This document shows, piece after piece, positions 13,072-20,010 of a stretch of DNA of 30,821 nt (its first letter is position 1; each line of letters opens with the position of its first letter). The notes beneath the pieces are model-generated. The model was not told the origin of the DNA. It saw only the letters and a program-made list of their open reading frames with translations, and did no database searches. The translations under genes and the position numbers were made by a program. Source of the stretch: Protaetiibacter sp. (GTDB taxonomy: Bacteria; Actinomycetota; Actinomycetes; Actinomycetales; Microbacteriaceae); NCBI GenBank assembly GCA_030150265.1, contig JASLGG010000033.1:1-30821 (forward strand), in the 5' to 3' direction.

Positions 13072-14106
13072 GTGTCGACCCCCATCACCGAGCAGGCGGT
13101 CGCCGAGGCGGTGGATGCCGCGCTCACGGCGATCGCCGCGGCCGACGACTCCGCCGCCCTCGCATCCGCCCGCTCCGCCCACGCCGGCGAGAGCTCGCCG
13201 CTCGCGCTGCTCAACGCCGCGATCCGCGACCTCCCCGGTGACCAGAAGGCCGCCGCGGGCAAGCTCGTGGGTCAGGCGCGTGCGCAGGTGAACCAGGCGC
13301 TCGCGGAGGCCGGGGAGCGCATCCTCGTGGCCGAGGAGGCGGCCCGGCTCGCGGCGGAGGCCGTCGACGTGACGGCGGTGCCGTCGCGCTGGAACCGCGG
13401 TGCCCGGCATCCGCTCTCGCTCCTCATGGAGGAGATGAGCGACCTCTTCGTCGCGATGGGCTGGGAGATCGGCGAGGGTCCCGAGCTCGAGCACGAGTGG
13501 TTCAACTTCGACGCGCTCAACTTCGACGAGGATCACCCGGCCCGCGCGATGCAGGACACCTTCTTCGTGGAGCCCGCCGAGCGGCACCTCGTGATGCGCA
13601 CCCACACGAGCCCGGTGCAGATCCGCTCGCTGCTCGCGCGTCCGCTGCCGGTGTACGTCGCGGCGGTCGGCCGGGTGTACCGCACCGACGAGCTCGACGC
13701 GACCCACACCCCGGTCTTCCACCAGATCGAGGGGCTCGCGATCGACCGGGGCCTCACGATGGCGCACCTGCGCGGAACCCTCGAGCACCTCGCACGCGCG
13801 ATGTTCGGCGAGGGCGCGCAGATCCGCCTGCGCCCGAACTACTTCCCCTTCACCGAGCCCTCCGCCGAGATGGACGTGTGGCAGCCGAACGCCAAGGGCG
13901 GCGCGCGCTGGGTCGAGTGGGGCGGATGCGGCATGGTCAACCCGAACGTGCTGCGCTCGGCGGGCATCGACCCGGATGAGTACCAGGGCTTCGCGTTCGG
14001 CATGGGCATCGAGCGCACCCTGCAGTTCCGCAACGACATGAACGACATGCGCGACATGGTCGAGGGCGACGTGCGCTTCTCGCAGCAGTTCGGGATGGTG
14101 GTGTGA
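13072..14106 (+). CDS. pheS: Phenylalanine--tRNA ligase alpha subunit
   Basis: A 344-residue class II aminoacyl-tRNA synthetase subunit, the catalytic half of the alpha2beta2 PheRS. A coiled-coil tRNA-binding N-terminus (about 1-95) is followed by the catalytic core. In it HPLSLLMEEMSDLFVAMGW opens motif 1, GRVYRTDELDATHTPVFHQ is motif 2 and GFAFGMGIERT is motif 3. The GTG start is placed eight bases after a -10-like TAGACT and fits the family N-terminus. No Phe-rich leader ORF is visible before it. The stop overlaps the pheT start (TGATG), consistent with equal amounts of both subunits. Confidence 0.97.
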   Translation: MSTPITEQAVAEAVDAALTAIAAADDSAALASARSAHAGESSPLALLNAAIRDLPGDQKAAAGKLVGQARAQVNQALAEAGERILVAEEAARLAAEAVDVTAVPSRWNRGARHPLSLLMEEMSDLFVAMGWEIGEGPELEHEWFNFDALNFDEDHPARAMQDTFFVEPAERHLVMRTHTSPVQIRSLLARPLPVYVAAVGRVYRTDELDATHTPVFHQIEGLAIDRGLTMAHLRGTLEHLARAMFGEGAQIRLRPNYFPFTEPSAEMDVWQPNAKGGARWVEWGGCGMVNPNVLRSAGIDPDEYQGFAFGMGIERTLQFRNDMNDMRDMVEGDVRFSQQFGMVV

Positions 14107-16589
14107 TGCGCGTCCCGATCAGCTGGCTGAGGGAGTGGACGGATCTTCCGGAGGACGTGACCCTCGAGCACCTGCACGCGGCGCTCGTGAAGGTCGGGCT
14201 CGAGGAGGAGGACACCCACGGCTTCCCGCTCACGGGTCCGATCGTCGTGGGCCGCGTGATCTCGGCCGAGCCCGAGGAGCAGTCCAACGGCAAGACCATC
14301 AACTGGTGCCAGGTCGACGTGGGAGAGGCCGAGCCGCGTGGGATCGTGTGCGGCGCCCACAACTTCGGCCCCGGTGACAAGGTCGTCGTGACCCTCCCGG
14401 GTGCCGTGCTGCCGGGGCCTTTCCCCATCGCCGCCCGCAAGACCTACGGCCACGTCTCGGACGGCATGATCGCCTCGGCGCGCGAGCTCGGCATGGGCGA
14501 CGAGCACGACGGCATCCTGCGGCTCGCCGAGCTGGGCCTCGACCCCGAGCCCGGCGCCGACGCCATCGCGCTGCTCGGGCTCGACGACTCGGCCGTCGAG
14601 GTCAACGTCACGCCCGACCGCGGCTACGCCTTCTCGATCCGCGGCATCGCCCGCGAGTACGCGCACTCGACGGGCGCGGCGTTCCGCGACCCGGCCGACG
14701 CGATCGAGGCGCCCGCGGCATCCGGCTACCCGCTCGAGATCGCGGATGCCGCTCCCGTGCGCGGTCGTGCCGGCTGCTCGGTGTTCTCGGTGCGCGTCGT
14801 GCGCGGCATCGACCCGACGCGCCCCACGCCGCCGTGGATGGCCTCCCGGCTGCGGCTCGCCGGCATCCGCTCGGTGTCGCTCGCGGTCGACATCTCGAAC
14901 TACGTCATGCTCGAGCTCGGCGCCCCGAACCACGCCTACGACCTCGCGAAGGTCGACGCGGGCGGCCTCGTCGTGCGCCGCGCGGCGGCGGGCGAGCAGC
15001 TCGAGACGCTCGACGGCAAGACGCGCACGCTCGACGCCTCCGACCTCGTGGTCGCCGACGGGCAGCGCGTGCTGGGCCTCGCGGGCGTCATGGGCGGGGC
15101 GTACAGCGAGATCTCGGACACGACGACCGACGTGCTCGTCGAGGCGGCGATCTGGGATCCCGTGACGGTCGCCCGCACGGTTCGCCGGCACAAGCTCCCG
15201 AGCGAGGCCGCGAAGCGCTACGAGCGCGGCGTCGACCCGCGGATGGCGGAGCTCGCGACCGCGCGCGTCGCCCAGCTGCTGGTGTCGCTCGCGGGCGGCG
15301 CGCTCGACGCCCTCGGTGCGCTCTACGACGCCTCCCAGCCGCTCGCCCCCGTCGTGCTGCCCCTCGGGCGCGCCGCGGCCGTCGTGGGCGTGCCCTACAC
15401 GCGCGAGGAGGTCGTCGGCACCCTCGAGCTGATCGGCGCCTCGGTCGAGGCCGACGGCGAGACGCTCACGGTGACCCCGCCGAGCTGGCGCCCCGACCTC
15501 GTCGACGACGTGTCGCTCATCGAGGAGATCGCCCGCATCACCGGCTACGAGCGCATCCCGGCCGAGCTGCCGATCGCTCCGGCCGGCCGCGGCCTCACCC
15601 GCGCGCAGTCGGCGCGGCGCCGCGTCGCGCAGACGCTCGCGGCGGCGGGGGCGACCGAGGTGCTCGCCTACCCCTTCGTGGTGGATGCCGTGGCCGAGCG
15701 CCACGAGCCGGGCGCCGCATCCGTGCGCCTCGCGAACGCGCTCGACCCGAACGCCTCGCTGCTGCGCCGCACCCTGCTGCCGGGCCTCATCGACATCGCG
15801 CATCGCAACCTGTCGCGCGGGCTCACCGATCTCGCGCTCTTCGAGATCGGCACGGTGTTCCTGCCGGAGCCGGGCGTCGCCTACGGCACCGACTTCATCC
15901 CGCTGGGCGCCGAGCGCCCGGGAGAGGACACCCTCGCGCGGCTCGGCGCCGGCATCCCGCCGCAGTCGCGGCGCGTGGCCGGGCTCGCGCTCGGCGACGC
16001 GCTGCCCAAGCAGCCGGGCGTCGCGGCGGTCGCCGCGGGCCTCGGCGACGCGCTCGACGCGGTGCGTCAGATCGGCCTCGCCCTCGGTGTCGACATCCGA
16101 CCCGTGCAGGGCGCCCACCCGGCGCTGCACCCGGGCCGCACGGCTCAGCTGCGGGTCGGCGACGCGGTCGTCGGCGTCGCGGGCGAGCTGCTGCCCGCGC
16201 TCGCTCTCGAGTCCGACCTGCCGCGCGTCGTGGCGGTGTACGAGCTCGACCTGGATGCGCTCGTCGAGCTCGGCGCCTACGACCGTCAGGCGACGCCGAT
16301 CGGCACGCTGCCCGCCGCCACCCAGGACCTCTCGCTCGTCGTGAGCGCGACGGTCCCCGCGGGCGAGGTGCGGGATGCCGTGGCCGAGGGGGCGGGGGAG
16401 CTGCTCGAGCACATCCGCCTCGTCGACGACTACCGCGGCCGGGGAGTGGCGGAGGGCAGCAAGTCGCTCACCTTCGCGCTGCGCTTCCGTGCGCCCGACC
16501 GCACGCTGACCGCCGCGGAGGCCACCGAGGCGAAGCTCGCCGGCCTCGAGCGCGCCGCGACGCTGTTCGGCGCCACCCTGCGCGAGTAG
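14106..16589 (+). CDS. pheT: Phenylalanine--tRNA ligase beta subunit
   Basis: An 827-residue PheRS beta subunit. It begins MRVPISWLREWTDLPEDV. The N-terminal OB-fold tRNA-binding domain follows (about 40-150: GRVISAEPE, CGAHNFGPGD), then the B3/B4 editing region, which removes mischarged Tyr-tRNA(Phe). Next come the B5 domain, the catalytic-like domain (ALDPNASLLRRTLLPGLID) and a C-terminal anticodon-binding FDX-ACB fold (FALRFRAPDRTLTAAE). ATG 14106 overlaps the pheS stop by one base and is preferred over the GTG one codon upstream. The stop is followed within 12 bases by a REP-like repeat. Confidence 0.97.
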   Translation: MRVPISWLREWTDLPEDVTLEHLHAALVKVGLEEEDTHGFPLTGPIVVGRVISAEPEEQSNGKTINWCQVDVGEAEPRGIVCGAHNFGPGDKVVVTLPGAVLPGPFPIAARKTYGHVSDGMIASARELGMGDEHDGILRLAELGLDPEPGADAIALLGLDDSAVEVNVTPDRGYAFSIRGIAREYAHSTGAAFRDPADAIEAPAASGYPLEIADAAPVRGRAGCSVFSVRVVRGIDPTRPTPPWMASRLRLAGIRSVSLAVDISNYVMLELGAPNHAYDLAKVDAGGLVVRRAAAGEQLETLDGKTRTLDASDLVVADGQRVLGLAGVMGGAYSEISDTTTDVLVEAAIWDPVTVARTVRRHKLPSEAAKRYERGVDPRMAELATARVAQLLVSLAGGALDALGALYDASQPLAPVVLPLGRAAAVVGVPYTREEVVGTLELIGASVEADGETLTVTPPSWRPDLVDDVSLIEEIARITGYERIPAELPIAPAGRGLTRAQSARRRVAQTLAAAGATEVLAYPFVVDAVAERHEPGAASVRLANALDPNASLLRRTLLPGLIDIAHRNLSRGLTDLALFEIGTVFLPEPGVAYGTDFIPLGAERPGEDTLARLGAGIPPQSRRVAGLALGDALPKQPGVAAVAAGLGDALDAVRQIGLALGVDIRPVQGAHPALHPGRTAQLRVGDAVVGVAGELLPALALESDLPRVVAVYELDLDALVELGAYDRQATPIGTLPAATQDLSLVVSATVPAGEVRDAVAEGAGELLEHIRLVDDYRGRGVAEGSKSLTFALRFRAPDRTLTAAEATEAKLAGLERAATLFGATLRE

Positions 16590-16600
16590 CGCCACCCCCG

Positions 16601-16697
16601 CTGGTTGAGTAGCCGCGCAGCGGCGTGTCGAAACCAGCGCTCTCGTGCCACGCGAGCCGGTTTCGACACGCGTCCTTACGGGCGCTACTCAACCAAC
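16601..16697. repeat. REP-like repeat, two units in inverted orientation (R1a, R1b)
   Basis: R1a (16601-16638) runs from CTGGTTGAGTAGC to GTGTCGAAACCAGC with a variable hairpin in the middle. R1b (16657-16697) is a second unit on the other strand with a different centre. The pair can fold into one large cruciform. Related units occur at 26386-26433 and 27641-27676. No ORF is supported inside. Confidence 0.85.
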
Positions 16698-16708
16698 GGG
16701 GAAGCACG

Positions 16709-16743
16709 ACGGAGGGCCGACCGCATCGCGGCCGGCCCTCCGT
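16709..16743 (-). terminator. Terminator of the DUF937 gene
   Basis: A 15-bp stem with one mismatch (16709-16723 with 16729-16743, loop CATCG) lies 14 bases beyond the stop codon of the minus-strand gene. It lacks a T-run but is otherwise strong, and may also stop pheT transcription from the other side. Confidence 0.75.
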
Positions 16744-16757
16744 GGGAACAGCGGGGA

Positions 16758-17312
16758 CTACTTGGTGCCGCCCCCGAGGAGGCCGCCGAGCAGCCCGCCC
16801 AGCAGGTCGCCCGTGCCGGACGACTTCGAGGAGCCGCCGCCGAGCAGTCCGCCCAGGATGTCGCCGAGGCCGCCGCCCGACTCCTCCTTCTTCGAGGAGG
16901 ACGGCTTCGAGGCACCGCCGCCGAGGAACTTGTTGGCGAGCCAGGCGAGCACGATCGGGGCGACGATCGGCAGGACCTTCTTGATGATGACGTCGGTCAC
17001 ATCCGACTTCGACGAGGAGTCCGCGAGCTTCGCCGCGACCTTGTCCTCGTTGCCGCCGAACACATGCGCGACGATCTTCTGGCCGTCGGCGGTGTCGACG
17101 TCGGCCACCGACTTCGGCTTCGCGCCGCTGTGCTTGGCGAGCGCCTTCTCGAGCGAGGCGGCACCGCCCTCGTCGGCGTTCGCCTTCATGCCGCCCACGA
17201 GGCCGGGGATGACCTGCTTGACGGCGTCCTCGGCGACGTCCTCGTCGATGCCGAGCTGCTTGGCGATGTCGGCGATCGGGATCTGCGCGAGCAGATCGTC
17301 GTAGTCGGCCAT
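16758..17312 (-). CDS. DUF937-family protein
   Basis: A 184-residue protein of the DUF937 family, function unknown. The first 120 residues form the domain, with DLLAQIPIADIAKQLGIDED, AVKQVIPGLVGGMKANA and VVIIKK-type helices ending in VLPIVAPIVLAWLANKFLGG. The last 50 residues are a low-complexity Gly/Ser tail built from LGGLLGG units. The hydrophobic stretch near residue 112-128 is helical and could be a membrane anchor, but the family is usually regarded as soluble. The ATG has GGAGAGGA upstream. A minus-strand -10 (TACAGT) lies at 17351-17346 and a hairpin terminator follows, so it is a monocistronic unit divergent from the DUF2252 gene. Confidence 0.85.
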   Translation of the reverse strand: MADYDDLLAQIPIADIAKQLGIDEDVAEDAVKQVIPGLVGGMKANADEGGAASLEKALAKHSGAKPKSVADVDTADGQKIVAHVFGGNEDKVAAKLADSSSKSDVTDVIIKKVLPIVAPIVLAWLANKFLGGGASKPSSSKKEESGGGLGDILGGLLGGGSSKSSGTGDLLGGLLGGLLGGGTK

Positions 17313-17345
17313 GGTGCGTCCTCTCCATCCGGGAATCGTGGGCTC

Positions 17346-17351
17346 ACTGTA
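17346..17351 (-). promoter_or_regulatory. -10 element of the DUF937 gene
   Basis: TACAGT on the minus strand would start transcription near 17339, about 27 bases before the ATG. The opposing -10 for the DUF2252 gene lies 15 bases away. Confidence 0.5.
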
Positions 17352-17366
17352 TCGCGACGAGGGGAC

Positions 17367-17372
17367 TAGATT
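17367..17372 (+). promoter_or_regulatory. -10 element of the DUF2252 gene
   Basis: TAGATT would start transcription near 17379, leaving a short leader with GGGAGCGAGC in front of GTG 17399. Confidence 0.5.
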
Positions 17373-17398
17373 CTCGGCAAGGGACGACGGGAGCGAGC

Positions 17399-18781
17399 GT
17401 GGACCTCACCGAGATCGCGGGCCTCGGCGCCCGAGCCTCCGACGAGCTGCGCGCCGCGGGACGCGCCCACCGGCAGCGGCTGCCGCGATCCGCGCACGCC
17501 GAGCACCGCCCGCATCCGGGACGCGATCCGCTCGGGATCATCGAACGCCAGAACGCCGACCGGCTGCCGGACCTCGTGCCGCTCCGGATGCACCGGATGC
17601 GCCAGAGCCCCTTCGCCTTCTATCGCGGCACCGCGGCGATCCAGGCCGCCGACTTCGCATCGGGCGTCGCGACGGGCGCGGCCGTGGTGTCCAGCGGCGA
17701 CGCCCACCTCTCGAACTTCGGCTTCTACCGCTCGCCGCAGCGCAGCCTGGTGTTCGACCTCAACGACTTCGACGAGGCCGCCATCGCGCCGTGGGAGTGG
17801 GATGTGAAGCGGCTCGTGGCGAGCGTCGCCCTCGCCGCCCTCGCCCGCGGCGTCGGGCGCGCGGAGGCGGAGCGCGCGGCGCGGCTCGCGGCGGGCCAGT
17901 ACCGGCACGGCATCCGCGAGCTCGACCGCATCCCGACGATCGAGTGCTACTTCCGCAGCATCGACCTCGACGGCGGGGCGAAGGTGCCGAAGAGCCTCGG
18001 CGGGGTGGTGGATGCGGCGCGCCGGGCCTCGAAGCGGCGCACCTCGGCGCGGGTCATCGAGCGCACGACCGTGCAGGGCCCCGACGGCCGCCGTCGCTTC
18101 GTGGAGGACCCGCCGCTGCTCGTGCACGCCGAGCAGGAGGTGCACGGGCAGGTCGCGGAGCTCTGGGACCAGTACCTGCAGACGACGCGCGCCGACGTGG
18201 CGCTCATGCTCTCCCACTACCGGGTCGACGACATCGCGCGCCGCGTGGTGGGCGTCGGCAGCGTGGGCACGCGCTGCTACATCATCGCCCTGAGCGGGCC
18301 CGACGGGGAGCCGCTCGTGCTGCAGGTCAAGGAGGCGGGCGAGGCCGTCGCCTACGAGTACGGCGGGATGCCGGGGCAGGCGATGCCGGGCGCCCGCGAG
18401 GAGTACGCGCTCGCCCAGCCGGGATACCGGGTCGTGAGCGGCCAGCGCATCCTGCAGGCGGTGTCCGACCCGTTCCTCGGCTACATCCACGGGCGCGACC
18501 GCGCCTACTACGTGCGGCAGTTCCGCGACGGCAACTCCTCGGTGGAGGTCGAGGTGCTCGACGAGAGGGCCTTCCGCTGGTACGGCCGCGCGTGCGCGCT
18601 CGCGCTCGCCCGCGCGCACGCGCAGAGCCCGGCGCTGCCCTACATCGCCGGCTACCTCGGACGCGGCGAGGCGTTCGACGCGGCGGTCGCCGCCTGGGGT
18701 CTCGCCTACGCGGATCAGGCGGTGGCCGACCACGCAGCCTTCGAGGCGGCGCTCGCCGCCGGGCGCTTCCCCGCATCCTGA
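17399..18781 (+). CDS. DUF2252-family protein (kinase-like fold, unknown substrate)
   Basis: A 460-residue protein of the DUF2252 family. The N-terminal motif RMRQSPFAFYRGTAAIQAAD (about 66-85) is the family hallmark. GDAHLSNFG (100-108) and FDLNDFDE (119-126) follow, then PWEWDVKRLVAS. The GDxHxxNxG and DFDE pair resembles the catalytic and metal-binding loops of aminoglycoside-phosphotransferase-like kinases, so a phosphotransferase role is plausible but unproven. It is cytoplasmic, with no membrane segment. The GTG start fits the usual short N-terminal region. It has its own promoter, and its stop lies 29 bases before the arginine leader ORF, so the arginine operon promoter is squeezed into that gap. 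Confidence 0.88.
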   Translation: MDLTEIAGLGARASDELRAAGRAHRQRLPRSAHAEHRPHPGRDPLGIIERQNADRLPDLVPLRMHRMRQSPFAFYRGTAAIQAADFASGVATGAAVVSSGDAHLSNFGFYRSPQRSLVFDLNDFDEAAIAPWEWDVKRLVASVALAALARGVGRAEAERAARLAAGQYRHGIRELDRIPTIECYFRSIDLDGGAKVPKSLGGVVDAARRASKRRTSARVIERTTVQGPDGRRRFVEDPPLLVHAEQEVHGQVAELWDQYLQTTRADVALMLSHYRVDDIARRVVGVGSVGTRCYIIALSGPDGEPLVLQVKEAGEAVAYEYGGMPGQAMPGAREEYALAQPGYRVVSGQRILQAVSDPFLGYIHGRDRAYYVRQFRDGNSSVEVEVLDERAFRWYGRACALALARAHAQSPALPYIAGYLGRGEAFDAAVAAWGLAYADQAVADHAAFEAALAAGRFPAS

Positions 18782-18797
18782 CGCCTCGCGCCTCTGC

Positions 18798-18803
18798 TAG
18801 CCT
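18798..18803 (+). promoter_or_regulatory. -10 element of the arginine leader transcript
   Basis: TAGCCT lies seven bases before ATG 18811, the same geometry as the other leaderless starts here. It would begin an mRNA at or next to the leader start codon and run on into argCJBDF. The -35 region (around 18775-18782) is weak. Confidence 0.6.
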
Positions 18804-18810
18804 CGTCGGC

Positions 18811-18894
18811 ATGGGTCAGTCGGGCGTGTTCGGGGGCATCGAGCTCCGCCGCGTCCGCCGCGTGCGCCGAATCTCGGCGACGTCGCACCGCTGA
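18811..18894 (+). CDS. Arginine-rich leader peptide of the argCJBDF operon (27 codons)
   Basis: A short ORF, MGQSGVFGGIELRRVRRVRR with ISATSHR following, contains 7 arginines in 27 residues. Six of them are in three tandem pairs at codons 13-14, 16-17 and 19-20. The last pair is CGC-CGA, and CGA seems uncommon in the neighbouring genes. The ORF starts seven bases after a -10 hexamer and has no ribosome-binding site, so it should be translated from a leaderless mRNA. It ends 66 bases before argC, the first arginine biosynthesis gene. Codons 19-20 sit in an RNA hairpin that excludes a larger one across the stop codon. By analogy with his, trp and ilv leader peptides, ribosome pausing at these codons when Arg-tRNA is scarce would change expression of argC. 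The function is inferred; the ORF itself is directly visible. Confidence 0.72.
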   Translation: MGQSGVFGGIELRRVRRVRRISATSHR

Positions 18895-18955
18895 CCGCTC
18901 TCAGCCTTCGCGTGACGTCGCCGCCTCGGTCCCGTCCCGTCGAACAATAAGGTTG
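18865..18955 (+). promoter_or_regulatory. Candidate arginine attenuator / translational switch before argC
   Basis: Hairpin A pairs CGCCGA (18865-18870, the last two Arg codons) with TCGGCG (18874-18879). Hairpin B pairs 18875-18886 with 18912-18923 in a 12-bp stem with one G-U pair. It has an inner 5-bp stem (18890-18894 with 18901-18905) and includes the leader stop codon. A and B share 18875-18879, so they exclude each other. Loop bases CAGCCTT (18902-18908) can also pair over 7 bp, one of them G-U, with AAGGTTG (18949-18955), the argC ribosome-binding region. B has no T-run after it, so control of translation or Rho is as likely as intrinsic termination. Confidence 0.55.
18948..18953 (+). 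promoter_or_regulatory. TAAGGT before argC: ribosome-binding site and/or second -10
   Basis: The hexamer lies seven bases before the argC ATG. AAGG inside it can serve as a Shine-Dalgarno sequence for the leader transcript. Equally, TAAGGT has the TANNNT-N7-ATG layout of a leaderless promoter. The two readings predict different regulation. Confidence 0.45.
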
Positions 18956-18960
18956 AATCC

Positions 18961-20010
18961 ATGCCCATCTCCGTCGCCGTCGCCGGCGCGAGCGGATACG
19001 CGGGGGGCGAGCTGCTGCGGCTGCTCGCGAGCCACCCCGAGTTCGAGGTCCGCGTCGTCACCGCGCATCAGAACGCGGGTCAGCGCCTCGGCGCCGTGCA
19101 CCCGCACCTCACGAGCCTCGCCGGGCTCGAGCTCCAGCCGACCGAGCCCGCCGTGCTCGCGGAGGCCGACGTGGTGTTCCTCGCGCTGCCGCACGGCGCA
19201 TCCGGGGCGATCACCGCGGCGCTGCCCGACGACGTCCTCGTCGTCGACTGCGGCGCCGACCACCGGCTGACCGACGAGGCCGCCTGGGCGGCGTTCTACG
19301 GCGGCGAGTACCACGGCGCCTGGAGCTACGGGATGCCCGAGCTGCTGCTCGACGGGGGCGCCGCGAAGCAGCGCGAGAACCTCGTGGGCACGACGCGCAT
19401 CGCCGTCCCGGGCTGCAACGTGACCGCCATCACGCTCGGGCTCGCCCCGGGCGTCGCCGCGGGGGTGATCGAGGCCCACGACCTCGTCTCGGTGCTCGCG
19501 GTCGGCACCTCGGGTGCCGGCAAGTCGCTCCGCCCGGAGCTGCTGGCGAGCGAGATCGCCGGATCGGCGTCGGCGTATGCCGTGGGCGGCATCCACCGCC
19601 ACACGCCGGAGATCGTGCAGAACCTCACGGCGGCGGGCGGCGAGGGCGTCACCATCTCGTTCACGCCCGTGCTCGTGCCGATGTCGCGCGGCATCCTCGC
19701 CACCTCGACAGCGCGGCTCGCGCCGGGCGTCTCCGCCGCGGATGTGCGCGAGGCCTGGGCGAGCGCCTACGCGGGCGAGGCCTTCGTGCACGTGCTGCCG
19801 GCCGGGTCGTTCCCGCGCTCGGGCGACACGACGGGCGCCAACACGGCGCTCATGGGCGTCGCCGTCGACGAGGCGGCGGCGCGCGTCGTCGTGGTGTCGG
19901 CGATCGACAACCTCGTCAAGGGCACCGCGGGTGCCGCCATCCAGTCCGCCAACCTCGCGCTCGGGCTGCCCGAGACCGCGGGCCTTCCCGTGAACGGAGT
20001 CGCCCCGTGA
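18961..20010 (+). CDS. argC: N-acetyl-gamma-glutamyl-phosphate reductase
   Basis: A 349-residue NADPH-dependent reductase. It converts N-acetylglutamyl phosphate (the ArgB product) to N-acetylglutamate semialdehyde, the third step of arginine synthesis. The Rossmann motif GASGYAGGELLRLL is at 9-22 and the catalytic Cys152 is in VPGCNVTAI. The late motifs GGIHRHTPEI, PVLVPMSRGI and IDNLVKGTAGAAIQ are all present. It opens a tight run argC-argJ-argB-argD-argF in which each stop overlaps the next start by four bases, so all five should be co-transcribed and coupled. The Arg-rich leader ORF 66 bases upstream is the likely regulator. Confidence 0.97.
   Translation: MPISVAVAGASGYAGGELLRLLASHPEFEVRVVTAHQNAGQRLGAVHPHLTSLAGLELQPTEPAVLAEADVVFLALPHGASGAITAALPDDVLVVDCGADHRLTDEAAWAAFYGGEYHGAWSYGMPELLLDGGAAKQRENLVGTTRIAVPGCNVTAITLGLAPGVAAGVIEAHDLVSVLAVGTSGAGKSLRPELLASEIAGSASAYAVGGIHRHTPEIVQNLTAAGGEGVTISFTPVLVPMSRGILATSTARLAPGVSAADVREAWASAYAGEAFVHVLPAGSFPRSGDTTGANTALMGVAVDEAAARVVVVSAIDNLVKGTAGAAIQSANLALGLPETAGLPVNGVAP

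Noticed and set aside
13839..16595. 918-codon minus-strand open frame opposite pheS and pheT
   Set aside because: Composition is Arg/Val/His-rich with no domain, and pheT on the other strand is certain.
16601..16697. Possible CRISPR-like or ncRNA hairpin array after pheT
   Set aside because: There are only two units, in opposite orientation and with unequal centres; the arms recur elsewhere as single dispersed repeats.
18925..18960. ArgR box before argC
   Set aside because: The A/T-containing stretch AACAATAAGGTTGAAT has no palindrome with the spacing of known ARG boxes.
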